DNA of 64,000 nucleotides from Litoditis marina (GCA_964036275.1 OZ038436.1:8871256-8935255); one strand, 5' to 3'; counted from the first letter of the stretch, positions 1 through 10,270 are shown. Numbers and translations are program-made. The notes: a model not told the origin generated them from the sequence alone.

Positions 1-435
1 TTCTTGTATTTTGATCTGTTCAACTTTATAGTCACGGTGAGATGCTCTGTCGCTACGTATTCAAGTGGTGATCAGATTGTAGTTCGATCTCTTTGTTGTT
101 TGATCTTTGGAATTTGATTTATTTCAATTGTAGTATGTAATCAGAGACGTCGTCAAGTTGTACTTTGATCATCGTATTTTGATTAAATTACATTGTATAC
201 TACGGTACGTAATTGAGCGTTGACCACGTCAGCGTTGCAGTTTGCATTCTGTCACAGCGTGTATTCAGAGAAGGTCAAATGTAGTTTGAACTTTCTGTGG
301 TTGAACTCTTCCACTTCGTAGTAACGATAAGTATTCAGGGTGGATGAAATTGTAATTTGATCTCACGTTCTGGTCACATGGCGGTACTCGGTCATGGTCA
401 ACTTATTTTATTAACGGAATTAAATTTAAAAAAAA
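1..435. repeat. Degenerate tandem repeat, unit about 50-80 bp
   Basis: Motifs of the form GTATTCAG, then GGTCAAATTGTAG, then TTTGATCTC recur near positions 57, 137, 209, 261, 331 and 384, with imperfect spacing. No open frame of note is present. It sits just 5' of the truncated retroelement and upstream of the visible exons of the aspin-like gene, so it may be intronic or intergenic. The repeat is read by eye; its exact borders are uncertain. Confidence 0.4.
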
Positions 436-1212
436 ATTCAAAACTTTGAAACTGAAGAATAAGTTCACGTGGATTAAGGTTTACAAAACATACATTCGTC
501 CTATTGTTGAGAGTGGCTGCACTGTGTTCAACTCTGAGAGAATGTGTGTAAAAGCAATCGAATCAGTGCAGAATGACTTCACTAGGAAGTTATTCATGCG
601 ACTAGGAGGTTATACGTATTGTAAAATACCGTCAGCTGAGTTCAGAAATAAGAAATTAGGTCTTCAGTCTTTAGAGAAAAGACGTAACGTCTTTGATTTG
701 ATCATGGTTCACAAGATTGTACATGGAAACTCTGGCGTTGAGACTGCAAAGTTTTATACCTTTGAAAACTCGCGAACCAGGGGTACAAGGTTGAAATTAC
801 GTTTCACCGCTCCCAAATTCAAGACTAGAGCACAATTTTTCACTGTCAGAGCTGGTTCTAAATACTTGAAAATCACGAAAAATAAATCTGTACCTGTTTC
901 AGTCAAATGTATGAAAAAATATTTGTTTGAAACCCTTAACTAATTAATGAATTGAACGTTTCTGTTGGAGCCCATTTGAGTTTTGTAGGTCAGTGGCTTG
1001 TGTTAGTTAACTTCTTGCTCAGTTTCCGTTTTTATTGTTGTGTAAACCATCATCATTCCGACATATATATCGTTACTGTGTTGTTGTAGTACTGTTCACA
1101 TTCCACATCCCACTTTATCACTTTGTTCTATGTTTTATTTCTGTTTCCACCACTTTTTCCCACTTCTCATCTCATTTTTTCACGTATTTATATGCGTAAT
1201 AAATCAATCAAT
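436..1212 (+). mobile_element. 5'-truncated CR1-like non-LTR retrotransposon 3' end (RT C-terminal part, 3' UTR, ATCA-type tail)
   Basis: An open frame at 446-943 reads like the end of a CR1/jockey-type reverse transcriptase: a YKTYIRPIVESG motif, then IESVQNDFTRKLF, a KLGLQSLEKRR block and a VHKIVHG motif. The linker between the first two motifs is shorter than usual, so a small deletion is likely. About 270 bp of 3' UTR follow, ending in AATAAATCAATCAATCAA, the short tandem tail typical of CR1-group elements. Endonuclease and RT catalytic regions are absent, so the copy cannot move by itself. A near-identical copy lies inverted at 9293-9973. Family assignment is by motif recognition only. 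Confidence 0.75.
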
Positions 1213-1643
1213 CAAAAAAATGTTAGAGCTGTAGTAAGATCTCTCGAAGGGTACCTAAGTAAAATGCTCACGCCTGAAGCTGTTCACACTGTCGCGCCCG
1301 AATGTTTCAGCTTCACATTAAGTGTCGAATCGCACAGTCTACAATCGCTAAAGCTGTGCAACCATGACGAAAAACCAAAAGTATCCTCTCAAGATTTACA
1401 ATGCAAACACTAAAAGCGAGTATTTTCTAGAACTATCCTAACGGAAATAAAAAAAAGATTATTCGAATCTATATATACTAGAAGTAAATTGAACAGTCAC
1501 GTAGAAATAGCATTCTAACTCAGTGCACTTTGTCATTGCAGGTTCCTTATTTCTGCTGTGTCTTTCATGTTTCACATGACTGTGCAATTGACTAACAGTA
1601 TACAAGATCATTCGAATGTTTCACTCATATATTATAATTGCAG
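1213..1643. other. Spacer or intron before the first visible aspin-like exon
   Basis: No exon of the expected Cys-containing type (PPxFC...GC) could be read here. The 96-codon open frame at 1123-1413 runs out of the retroelement 3' UTR and is not convincing as a gene. The stretch ends in a clear 3' splice site (TATAATTGCAG) at 1643, which implies that at least one 5' exon lies upstream, probably outside the window. Confidence 0.5.
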
Positions 1644-3849
1644 GGAAACGTTCTCTACATCAATGGTCTGAAAATGCGTGAACTGACTTCGGAAGAAGAA
1701 ACGGAATTGAGCGACTATCAGTCGAAGTTCGACGACTACAAGACTGTGAGTTCACGCTTTGTCGATAGGGAAAGTGAGAGAGACAGAGGAAGAGAAAGAG
1801 AAAGAGAGAGAGGAAAGGAGAGAAAGAGAGAGAGAGAAAGAGAGGGAGAGAGGGGGGAAGTAAGAGAATGTGAGAGATAGATAAGGAGAGAGATTGAAGT
1901 CGTAAGTTGAGAACATCTGAATAGGAGATTCCTAATGTTTAATATGTTACAATGTTAAAAAGAGTTGAAGTTCAGAACCTTTACTGAATGAATATGGTTC
2001 AAGTTGTTTTCATGATATCGATTTTTAGGAGGTCAAAAAGATAATTTCCGAGAAGCAGAAGGCGTTGGAGGCCCGTATTGAGGGAAAGAAGACATCTTCA
2101 GTCGGATCCACCAAGAAAGAAGACCTTCCCAAGGTACGAATCATCTCACATGCTTGCATGTAAATAAATCAATCAATAAATCAATAATCTCACGTTTTCA
2201 CGTGTAGCTCACTTGTTTTTCCACGTGACAGCACGTGAATCTCACACTTTCAAGAGCATAATGAACGCATGAACACTAACATTCTCGAAAAAAAGACTCA
2301 GTCCAGTATCACATTTTGGTCTGATCTGTTAGCGATTGAAATACCGCACTTTTCTGTTCCTTTTTACATTTATTCTCCTCACTCAACCTGACTATATCAT
2401 TATACTTCAGCCCCCCACCAAGCCTTCTTTCTGTGCCGCCGAGGACACCACTCAGTACATCTTCGACGGTTGCATGGTTCAGGTAAGAAACTTGTAGTTT
2501 GGTCAAACACAGCAGAAACTTTGAACATCGACTAAAATACTGAATTCGTTTCTCTGATTCAAGACCGTTTTGAGATAGTTACAGAATCGTACTTGCTTCA
2601 AATGAAGAAAACCTTATACAACCAGTTGTTTGATCTATTTTAAGTCGTTCTTTATTTCTGAATCTTATTTTTTTTGTTTTAAGGGCAACAAGGTGTACGT
2701 TGGACGTGAGTTCGCACGTGACTTGAGCGAGGCTGAAATCGAGGAATTGAAGGCTTTCGACGCCAAGCAGACGGTTTACCAGAAATACGTGCAGGAAGAG
2801 GTCCAAAAGGTGAATAATATCTTTCATTTTATTTTCTTTCTCTTTTTCTCACTTCCTTTGAAAAAGAAGAAAGGGACAACGACATACCAAAAAAGGGGCA
2901 TTTCTCAGTATTTCACTTTCCTAAATAATATCATTTCGATGAATCAGACACTCGCATAGTTCTATTAGAAATAGGTTAATACGTCTGGGAATAGGTGAAA
3001 AGGGTAAATATTTCATCATAATGTTTAATAACTTTTAGAAGTGGGGATAGATATTTTTGAAGACAGCTTGCCGTTGTGTTTGTAGTATGATTTTTGGTCA
3101 GACTCACTGCGTGAATCGATATGAAACTAAAACCAATTTCTCCCCTATGCTTCAGAATTAGTAAAAGTTCTATCGAAAAAAGAAAAACATCAGCATTATT
3201 GTACGTTTTACGTTCTAAAAACATGACGTGCAGTCTGATAAGCCCTGGTATTGAGCGAACTATCGGAAATCGAAAGGAAATACCGTAAACTGAATTTTGA
3301 TCTACAATCGATTTCTTATTCATTTCAGCAAGTCCACAACATCTTCGGTTCCTCCAACCTTTTCTCCGCTCTGTTCAAGGACGGACCTGCTGAGCCAACT
3401 GAGGTACGGTATCGAATCACGTGAAAAAACACGTGACTTTCACGTGAACGTTCATGTGAGACACTCACTTCTTATGAAGAAGTGCACGTGACATTCACGT
3501 GAAACCTGATGACAAACGGAAATTACACGTCCATTCTGTATTGATTCGGAACTACACTCCAGATATACATTCAAAAGAAGTATAGTGTATAAATGAGTAA
3601 AACAATCATCCGCGTTAGATGGTCGCGTTAACGCACAAGTTAGACAGTTGGAACACAAAATACATGCACATTAATGCGACCTCAAAAACTATAAGATCTT
3701 CTCAATTACAATATTAATCTTTATTGTTGTTTATTGATATTTTATCGATTTTCTTTCACTTCCAGACTACCACCCGTGGCTCTGCTACTCCCACTGAGCC
3801 CGCACCAGATGCTCCCGTCGTGCCCAACTTCTGTACCGCCATTTATTGA
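1644..3849 (+). CDS. Pepsin-inhibitor-3 (aspin)-like protease inhibitor, 5' end missing
   Basis: Six exons join in phase 0: 1644-1745, 2029-2133, 2411-2482, 2684-2809, 3329-3403 and 3766-3849 (TGA), giving 187 residues. Every intron is GT-AG. The first exon ([15 protein letters not shown]) is the second half of one pepsin-inhibitor-3 module. Exons three and four form a full module: PPTKPSFC...FDGCMVQ, then [15 protein letters not shown]. The protein ends VPNFCTAIY, like the Cys-containing end of Ascaris aspin. Exons two and five are charged or Pro/Thr-rich linkers. Family knowledge: these secreted nematode proteins block pepsin-like aspartic proteases, in parasites often those of the host. 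The signal peptide and first Cys exon are not visible, so the gene is partial in this window. Whether this copy inhibits pepsin or an endogenous protease cannot be told. Confidence 0.88.
1765..1880. repeat. GA-rich microsatellite in the first visible aspin-like intron
   Basis: A purine tract (GAGA, GAAA and GGAA units) begins about 20 bp after the 5' splice site at 1745. It keeps a frame open past the exon, which produces a spurious Arg/Glu-rich reading frame. Confidence 0.85.
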
Positions 3850-3946
3850 TTGATATTGATTGATATTTGGTATTGACTTTTTGTTACCCTGTTCTCAGAT
3901 GTGCATTATATCCCCGCCCCCCAGATGTATCTAATATTTATCCCCC

Positions 3947-3952
3947 AATAAA
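3947..3952 (+). terminator. Polyadenylation signal AATAAA of the aspin-like gene
   Basis: A perfect AATAAA lies 98 bp after the TGA stop, in a short pyrimidine-rich 3' UTR. No other hexamer lies nearer. Confidence 0.75.
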
Positions 3953-4095
3953 GACTTACGAGTAAAGATTTGTTTTTATTTGGTAGTACATTGTTGATTT
4001 ATCTGTGTGAAACAAATTGACTTCTAGTACAAGTGAAAAAAAGGTCCCGAAAAGTGAGGAAAATTCGGAACAGCGCAAATCTTGAAACTACAGTA

Positions 4096-4200
4096 CTTCT
4101 ATCCTCTCTCTCTCTCTCTCCCTCTTTCTCTCTTTCTCTCTCTCTCTCTTTCTCTCTCTTTCTCTGTCTCTCTGTCTCTCTCGCTCTCTTGCTCTTTGCT
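4096..4200. repeat. CT microsatellite
   Basis: A run of CTCT and TTTCTC units. Open frames on both strands here (Ser/Leu-rich on plus, Arg/Glu-rich on minus) are artefacts of the repeat. Confidence 0.9.
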
Positions 4201-4330
4201 TCCAATAACAAACGTGGCTGGCAGAGAAATATAACCATAAAGTATTTCCAACGCAATCTAAACACTAAAACACATGTGAAAAGTGGGAAATTACCCGAAA
4301 AGATTGATAATTCTCGGAATGTTTGTATCC
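4201..4330. repeat. Duplicated copy of the UTP20 3' flank
   Basis: This segment matches 30105-30228 in direct orientation, including the stretches GGCAGAGAAATATAACC and GTGGGAAATTACCCGAAAA. The 30.1-kb copy runs up to the UTP20 stop codon; this one is detached from any gene. The pair therefore brackets the 26-kb gene-poor region with direct repeats. Confidence 0.8.
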
Positions 4331-4756
4331 CCCAAGCGTGATTAACGAAATTCACATAGCCCTGGCGCACTTCAATGTATCAACACTCCCTTATATATGA
4401 GAAGCGCAGTATGTAACTAGTACTCTAGCAACCGAACTACTCATCGTAATTATTTTTCCCAAAAGACAGTCGACTCAATTGAACAATACATGATCGTCTA
4501 TTTCTTGCCAGTAGATGAGAGAGTGTGTAGATCAAAGATACGCAGACGCGCTGGCCACTTTCTCAGTCTGCTGATACGGGGTTCACGACATGACTTTGTT
4601 GGGTATCAGTCCGTAAACAAATGTAAGTCGCAGAATCGCTTTTCTTCAGACTGGTACATTGTTGGGTTAAATGATTGAATTGAGAGTGAACTTGTTTCAA
4701 TAAATTGGTCATATCGGACAAGGTCGTTTCTATATAACTATAATCTACGTGGAAGG
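4331..4756. other. Unassigned spacer
   Basis: No gene recognised. It holds a TATATA-containing stretch near 4391 and short open frames without recognisable domains. Confidence 0.4.
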
Positions 4757-4874
4757 ATGGAGGGTACTGTGTATCTCACTTTCCGGTGTGTACGCACACA
4801 TGTCTTGGAATCTGAAACTTGCCCCTAATGTGAGTAGCTTAGTAAGTAGTATGAATCTGTGTGAAATATTTTCA
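4757..4874. repeat. Segmental duplication copy A, left part
   Basis: The sequence from GAGGGTACTGTGTATC to ATATTTTCAAA matches 27507-27620. Copy A is then interrupted at 4875-6419 and resumes at 6420. Confidence 0.8.
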
Positions 4875-6419
4875 AACAAGGAAGGTACCCCGGGCTACGC
4901 CCGGGTCCCTCCCTTGATGAGTCTAGGACGGTGGTTGCGTCGAGAAGTTTTTTTTTCATATTCTTCGTCTTTGAAAAGTCCTCGAGCGCGAAAGTTGTCC
5001 TGAACATAGAGCGCGAGAGTTCTCCTTAACATAGAGCGCGGGACTTCTCCTTAACATAGAGCGCGGGACTTCTCCTTAACATAGAGCGCGGGAGTTTTCC
5101 TTAACATAGAGCGCGAAAGTTCTCCTTAACATAGAGAACGGGAGTTCTCCTTAACATAGAGCGCAAAGGTTCTCCTAAACATAGAGCGAAAGTTTTTCTT
5201 AACATAGAGCGCGGGAGTTCTCCTTAACATAGAGCGCAAAGGTTCTCCTAAACATAGAGCGCGGAAGTTTTTCTTAACATAGAGCGCGGGAGTTCTCCTT
5301 AACTTAGAGCGCGAAAGTTCTCCTCAACATAGAGCGCAAAGGTTCTCCTAAACATAGAGCGCGGAAGTTTTTCTTAACATAGAGCGCGGGAGTTTTTCTT
5401 AACATAGAGCGCGAAAGTTCTCCTTAACATAGAGCGCGGGAGTTCTCCTTAACTTAGAGCGCGAAAGTTCTCCTCAACATAGAGCGCAAAGGTTCTCCTA
5501 AACATAGAGCGCGGAAGTTTTTCTTAACATAGAGCGCGGGAGTTTTCCTTAACATAGAGCGCGAAAGTTCTCCTCAACATAGAGCGCAAAGGTTCTCCTA
5601 AACATAGAGCGAAAGTTTTTCTTAACATAGAGAGCGGGAGTTCTCCTTAACATAGAGCGCAAAGGTTCTCCTTAACATAGAGCGAAAGTTTTTCTTAACA
5701 TAGAGCGCGGGAGTTCTCCTTAACATAGAGCGCAAAGGTTCTCCTAAACATAGAGCGCGGACCGCGGAAGTTTTTCTTAACATAGAGCGCGGGAGTTCTC
5801 CTTAACTTAGAGCGCGAAAGTTCTCCTCAACATAGAGCGCGGGAGTTCTCCTTACCATAGAGCGCGAAACTTCTCCTTAACATAGAGCGCGGCAGTTCTT
5901 CTTGACATAGAGCGCGGTGGTTCTTCTTCACATAGAGCGCGGTAGTTTCCCTAAACATAGAGCGCGAGTGTTCTCCTTAACATAGAGCGCGGGAGTTCTC
6001 CTTAACATAGAGCGCGAAACTTCTCCTCAACATAGAGCGCGGCAGTTCTTCTTGACATAGAGCGCGGTGGTTCTTCTTCACATAGAGCGCGGTAGTTCCT
6101 CTTAACATAGAGCGCGAGTGTTCTCCTTAACATAGAGCGCGGTAGTTCTCCTCAACATAGAGCGCGGGAGTTCTCCATAAAATAGAGCGCAGTAGTTTTT
6201 CTTAACATAGAGCGCGAGTGTTCTCATCACCTATTTCAGTTTCCAGCAGCAGCCGGTTTCAGAAAAATCCGAAATGAAAACTAAAAATCACGTACTGTTC
6301 ACGTTTTTCTTCTCAGAAAACCAACTACAAAGTGCACCATTTCTTCTCTGTTTCTCGACCAAAAGGACAATTTGCCTCATACACACACACACACCAAGCA
6401 GCGGTTTTATATTAGTAGA
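4875..6419. mobile_element. 1.5-kb insertion with terminal hairpin and internal minisatellite (possibly Helitron/Helentron-like, non-autonomous)
   Basis: Comparison with copy B at 27.62 kb shows that this block is inserted between TATTTTCAAA and TCAGTGACTT. The left end carries a perfect-looking hairpin at 4878-4915: CCCGGGC, TAC, GCCCGGG, flanked by AAGGAAGG and CCTCCCTT. The right end is TTTTATATTAGTAGA; a similar end (TTTATATTAGTAGAT) occurs at 13373-13387. There is no coding capacity. GC-rich end hairpins with a minisatellite core are known from non-autonomous Helitron-like elements, but the class is an inference. Confidence 0.6.
4975..6222. repeat. 25-bp minisatellite, about 50 copies, with higher-order structure
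   Basis: Units begin AACATAGAGCGCGGG and end AGTTCTCCTT (25 bp). Variants include GCGCAAAGG, GCGAAAG (22-23 bp) and GCGGCAG types. Variants recur in fixed order: a block of three to four units repeats several times between 5170 and 5840, and a six-unit (150-bp) block starting at GCGAAACTTCTCC recurs near 5860 and 6010. Confidence 0.95.
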
Positions 6420-6567
6420 TCAGTGACTTCGGATGAAATTGTTCGTAACTTGACAAAATGATCGACTCTTTCATTATTTCCCATTTGAATTAAATGGTCT
6501 GAAATGAACTTATGAAACTAACTTATGAAAAAGCCTGGGAGCATTGAACACATTATTTTCTTTCTAA

Positions 6568-6600
6568 TATATAGAAACGGTGCCACATTCAACCGCGCTT
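6568..6600 (-). promoter_or_regulatory. PSE-like block plus TATA module, type 1
   Basis: On the minus strand: AAGCGCGGTTGAATG, TGGCAC, CGTTTC, then TATATA. TGTTCAAT follows about 22 nt after TATA. The duplicate in copy B (27742-27775) keeps the block exactly. Confidence 0.45.
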
Positions 6601-6794
6601 AGCCTAAGGTACGTTGCTGGCGAACCTTTTTCGTTTTGTTACGTTTTCTGTTTGGTTTTTATTATAAATCTTTCAAACTGCTCAATGAAGGTTTCTTCTG
6701 ATTTTAATTGGAAGAATATTCATTTGAAAGTTCAACTGCGCAACTTCGATGATATAATTCATCAAAAAGAACATACAAAAGAATTCGTACATCT

Positions 6795-7020
6795 TTTCTC
6801 TCCTTCTCTCCCTCCGTGTCTGCCTCTTTCTCTCTAGCTCTTTATTCATGTCTTTCTCTCTCTTTCACTGTTTTTCACTGTTATTCTCTCTCAGACGCTC
6901 TCTCTCTCTCTCCTTCTCTTTTTTGTTCTCCCTCTCTCACTCCCTCTTTTTTCTTGTTCTCCCTCTCTGTCTTCATCCTCTATCTCTTTCTTCCGTTTCT
7001 CTTTCTTCTCTCCATCTTTC
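6795..7020. repeat. CT-rich low-complexity tract
   Basis: CTCTCT and TTTCTC units; shared with 27965-28160 of copy B. It explains the long Ser/Leu/Phe reading frames here. Confidence 0.9.
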
Positions 7021-7385
7021 AGACACATGAACATCTCCGTTGTCTCTCGTCCCTCGTCCGGTGTCCGCATAGGTTTGAATGAAACTACTGAACCAAATTG
7101 ACAGAAATTTGGCACACGTGTGTGTCAAATTACAAATTACGTATTTATAAAATTTAATTTAACGTGAAAGTATGAAGTGGTTTCACGAACGTGCGTTGTG
7201 AACCTGTGCACACAAATGTACTGTTCTATTTTCATTGCACACTCATTCAAAACCTCGTATTGTTCACTTTTTGCTGAAAACGGTAAAACCGAACAAACTC
7301 ACACACTCACTGATTCACCACTTTTCACCAATTATCAATGAGTATACAAGAAGTTTGAGAATTAAAATCAGTTTCTCTCTCATAA

Positions 7386-7418
7386 TATATAGAAAGGGTG
7401 GCACATACAACCGCGCTT
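7386..7418 (-). promoter_or_regulatory. PSE-like block plus TATA module, type 1
   Basis: Minus strand: AAGCGCGGTTGTATG, TGCCAC, CCTTTC, TATATATT. A TTTTAAT follows in place of TTCAAT. Counterparts lie at 28532-28564 and 29501-29533. Confidence 0.45.
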
Positions 7419-7745
7419 AAACTGAGATGCTTTGCTGAACAGAGGTTTTGTGACGCGAAACATTACATATAGTATTTTTCATGCTGGTTTGAGTACGCAA
7501 ACGATTATTTTTTTTCGTTTAGTTCGTTTAGTTCGTTTACACGAATAGATGAAAATGGAGACGTTGTTTCTGAATAATTTCTGTCGAGATTAAACGAGTT
7601 GTAGATAAATTATATTATGAGGGAATGAAGCAATTATGCGTTCCTCTGCGGGTGGCAACACTCAACAATTTTCCCGATTACCTAGAAATCGAACAAAAAA
7701 GTGAATAAACTTAGTTCAATTAAAGTATTTTCAGTTGTTCAAAAA

Positions 7746-8349
7746 TGGAATATTTTTCAAATGCAGTCTTGTTTTCATGCTCCAGTGTTTCACATGTTAT
7801 ATTCAGACGAAAAGCGCCCAATGCCATAGTATAGAAACACTTGTTTCCAATTGGGATAGTTCATTCATCCGCATGGGTTATACTGAGACATACTGAGTTA
7901 TAAGTTATACCGAGTTATAAGTTCCTTTTTTTGTACTGTAGAATTCGTTTATTTGTACTGTTGAATTCTCAGTGGAAATGAAAGGTACTATGTTGGGGGA
8001 GATGTCAGAGGTTGTTACAAGGATTGTTAATCATATTCAAAAGCTCAAGTTTTCGAGTTTTCGAAATTGAAGAGTTTTCGAATATCAAGAGTTTTTAGGT
8101 TTGTCGAGTTTTTGAGTTACATAACCAAAAAGTTATATTATTCAAGTTTGACTCGACTCGAAAATTTTCGATATTTTTCGAGTCGAGTTTCGATTTTCTC
8201 TTCAATAACCCTTATTGTTAACCTTAGAAGTGTCTTTCTGTAACTGAATATAAAGAAAGAAATAATGTGAAGCAAACAAAACATATTTCATCATCACCGC
8301 ATCTCATCCGAGGCGCGCTTGTATGTATATAGTGGGTGCTAAATTTATG
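7746..8349. other. Unassigned AT-rich spacer
   Basis: Contains repeated GAGTTTTCGA and ACTCGAAAA strings (about 8045-8200). Similar TCGAGTTTTCGAG-rich stretches occur at about 17395-17450 and 36950-37150, so these are probably remnants of one dispersed element. No gene seen. Confidence 0.4.
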
Positions 8350-8465
8350 AATTTCTGTCCCTGGCCGGAATCGAACCGAGAAGCTTTAGAATCGACGAAA
8401 CTGTGTGTACACAGTGGAAAGTAAAGTATACAGTACCCTTTCCGTTGGCGACGACTATATGTCTG
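8350..8465 (-). repeat. Interspersed repeat with a B-box-like sequence (SINE candidate)
   Basis: The minus strand contains GTCGTCGCCAACGGAAAGG, then a GTGTACACACAG stretch, and near its end CGGTTCGATTCCGG, which resembles a tRNA T-arm/B box. Related sequence without the B box is at 27478-27560 and 4745-4815. No matching acceptor arm or A box was found, so it is not called a tRNA gene. Confidence 0.35.
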
Positions 8466-8572
8466 CATTCATTTTTCAGCGCATTTTTCTTGGACATCAA
8501 ATGAATATTGCATTATTATCCAATGTGGTGCGAAATCTATAATTTATGAAGAATAAGTATTACTTTTGTAAG

Positions 8573-8673
8573 ACATGATTAGGTTAATGTGCTCAGTAAG
8601 AAATGTACTCAAAACCGTTTCGACCTTGAATCAAGACGGTTTTAGGTTTTCTCTCACATTAACCTAATCATAC
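8573..8673. mobile_element. Foldback element of about 100 bp
   Basis: Arms GATTAGGTTAATGTG and CACATTAACCTAATC flank an inner inverted pair (AAAACCGTTTCGACC / AAGACGGTTTTAG). The structure is that of a small palindromic MITE. Confidence 0.65.
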
Positions 8674-8897
8674 CACCATCCAAAAGTCCTAGTGACACAA
8701 TTATATTTTGTTCAAATAAAATAACCTAAAAAAAGACAGTTTATATTTTCTGTTGTACCATCTAAATTCGGAATACGTCAAGCAAATAAATTATTTGCGA
8801 GCTCACAAAACATACCACTTTAAATGCCTCAAAAATTTGGACGTATTCTCGTATTACAACGCAGTCCAATCCAGCCGACACCAACCACCAAACTGAA

Positions 8898-10136
8898 ATG
8901 GAGTTAGTTGAACAATCCGGAAAGGTTGCTTGCAATATTGTTCCCGAATGTTTTTCTTCTCCTATTCTGCCCACTTCGTTGCTAACAACTGATATTGCCA
9001 ATCATATTACCCAAGAAACAGTTTCCACTGAAATACTACCAAGTCCTCCCGTTGAAGTTTCTGTTACATGTGTTCCGTCTCCAGACCCCCAGCCCCTATC
9101 TCTCCGTATCAGTGCACTTGATGTTGTTTCTTTGAAACTTGTTGAGAAATATGTTATTGCTTTGTATGACATGCATCGCAGTAAGTTTCCTATGCGTGAA
9201 CGTTACAGTGCTTTCCATGGTTGCTATCAATTACATTCTCATCTTGCCCCAATTGTTTCTGATATGTTCTTTGATCGCTATGGTTTCCGTTATTGATTGA
9301 TTGATTTATTACGCATATAAATACGTGAAAAAATGAGATGAGAAGTGGGAAAAAGTGGTGGAAACAGAAATAAAACATAGAACAAAGTGATAAAGTGGGA
9401 TGTGGAATGTGAACAGTACTACAACAACACAGTAACGATATATATGTCGGAATGATTATCGTTTACACAACAATAAAAACGGAAACTGAGCAAGAAGTTA
9501 ACTAACACAAGCCACTGACCTACAAAACTCAAATGGGCTCCAACAGAAACGTTCAATTCATTAATTAGTTAAGGGTTTCAAACAAATATTTTTTCATACA
9601 TTTAACTGAAACAGGTACAGATTTATTTTTCGTTATTTTCAAGTATTTAGAACCAGCTCTGACAGTGAAAAATTGTGCTCTAGTCTTGAATTTGGGAGCG
9701 GTGAAACGTAATTTCAACCTTGTACCTCTGGTTCGCGAGTTTTCAAAGGTATAAAACTTTGCAGTCTCAACGCCAGAGTTTCCATGTACAATCTTGTGAA
9801 CCATGATCAAATCAAAGACGTTACGTCTTTTCTCTAAAGACTGAAGACCTAATTTCTTATTTCTGAACTCAGCTGACGGTATTTTACAATACGTATAACC
9901 TCCTAGTCGCATGAATAACTTCCTAGTGAAGTCATTCTGCACTGATTCGATTGCTTTTACACACATTCTCTCACAGTATCACATTAACCCATCACGGGAA
10001 CCCCTACCACCTTATAAATGACATCTCACGTTCCTATGTGCTCATCTTCAATCGCTTTCATTATCTTCTGAATAATATGAACTTTTATGTATTACTCGCT
10101 GTTTTAGTAGTTTTTTTTGTTTTTATCAATTCATAA
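8898..10136 (+). pseudogene. Unknown ORF (about 185 codons) split by a retroelement
   Basis: An ATG at 8898 opens a frame to 9292, where the tail of the inverted retroelement begins and supplies a TGA. Leaving out 9293-9973, the frame resumes exactly in phase at 9974 and ends at TAA 10134-10136. The left part is Pro/Thr/Val-rich, followed by a helical-looking segment with a YSAFHGCYQLHSHL motif. The right part ends in a hydrophobic stretch (FYVLLAVLVVFFVF) that could be a membrane anchor. I do not recognise the family; it could be a host gene or a protein of another mobile element. In-frame continuity argues that this was one ORF before the insertion. A start upstream of 8898 cannot be excluded. 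Confidence 0.45.
9293..9973 (-). mobile_element. Second 5'-truncated copy of the CR1-like retrotransposon
   Basis: Reverse-complement match to about 532-1212 with very few differences. The open frame 9965-9565 reads from the MCVKAIESVQNDF motif to the terminal FETLN, then the 3' UTR and the TCAA/ATCA tail at 9293-9311. The 5' break lies about 100 bp further in than in the 436-1212 copy, so the two are independent insertions of the same source rather than a duplicated segment. No target-site duplication is evident. Confidence 0.8.
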
Positions 10137-10239
10137 GTTATAATCTCGTCGCTAATTCGATTGTAATACAGAATATTGATAAACTCATTATTAGTATTTG
10201 TTTGTCAGAACTACTCACGCATTAAGCCCTTGTCGCCTA

Positions 10240-10270
10240 AGTATAATACGTGCAACATTGGATCGCGAGA
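10240..10270 (-). promoter_or_regulatory. PSE-like plus TATA module, type 3
   Basis: Minus strand: TCGCGATCCAATGTTGCAC, GTAT, TATACTTAGGCGA. A close relative with the same flank (TATACTTAGGCGAGAAG) lies at 29826-29855. Confidence 0.4.

Larger units (their letters stand above)
6420..7745. repeat. Segmental duplication copy A, right part
   Basis: Aligns with few differences to about 27620-28905, including the conserved AGCGCGGTTGAATG modules, a CT-rich tract (about 6795-7020) and the stretch TTCGTTTAGTTCGTTTAG. A third partial copy of the 7190-7430 part lies at about 29299-29570, and a short inverted copy of 7548-7597 lies at about 29733-29790. Confidence 0.85.

Noticed and set aside
1123..1413. 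96-codon frame as the missing first aspin exon
   Set aside because: It begins in the retroelement 3' UTR and lacks the PPxFC...GC pattern and a phase-0 donor.
3999..4370. Arg/Glu-rich and Ser/Leu-rich open frames over CT/GA tracts (also at 1638-1880, 6816-7115, 28024-28273, 31677-32118)
   Set aside because: They are kept open by dinucleotide repeats on both strands and carry no domain.
4975..6222. Regularly spaced repeats that might suggest a CRISPR array
   Set aside because: Units are contiguous 25-bp repeats without unique spacers, in an intron-bearing eukaryotic genome; it is a minisatellite.
8350..8400. tRNA gene on the minus strand
   Set aside because: A B-box-like T arm is present, but no A box, anticodon arm or pairing acceptor stem was found at the right distance.
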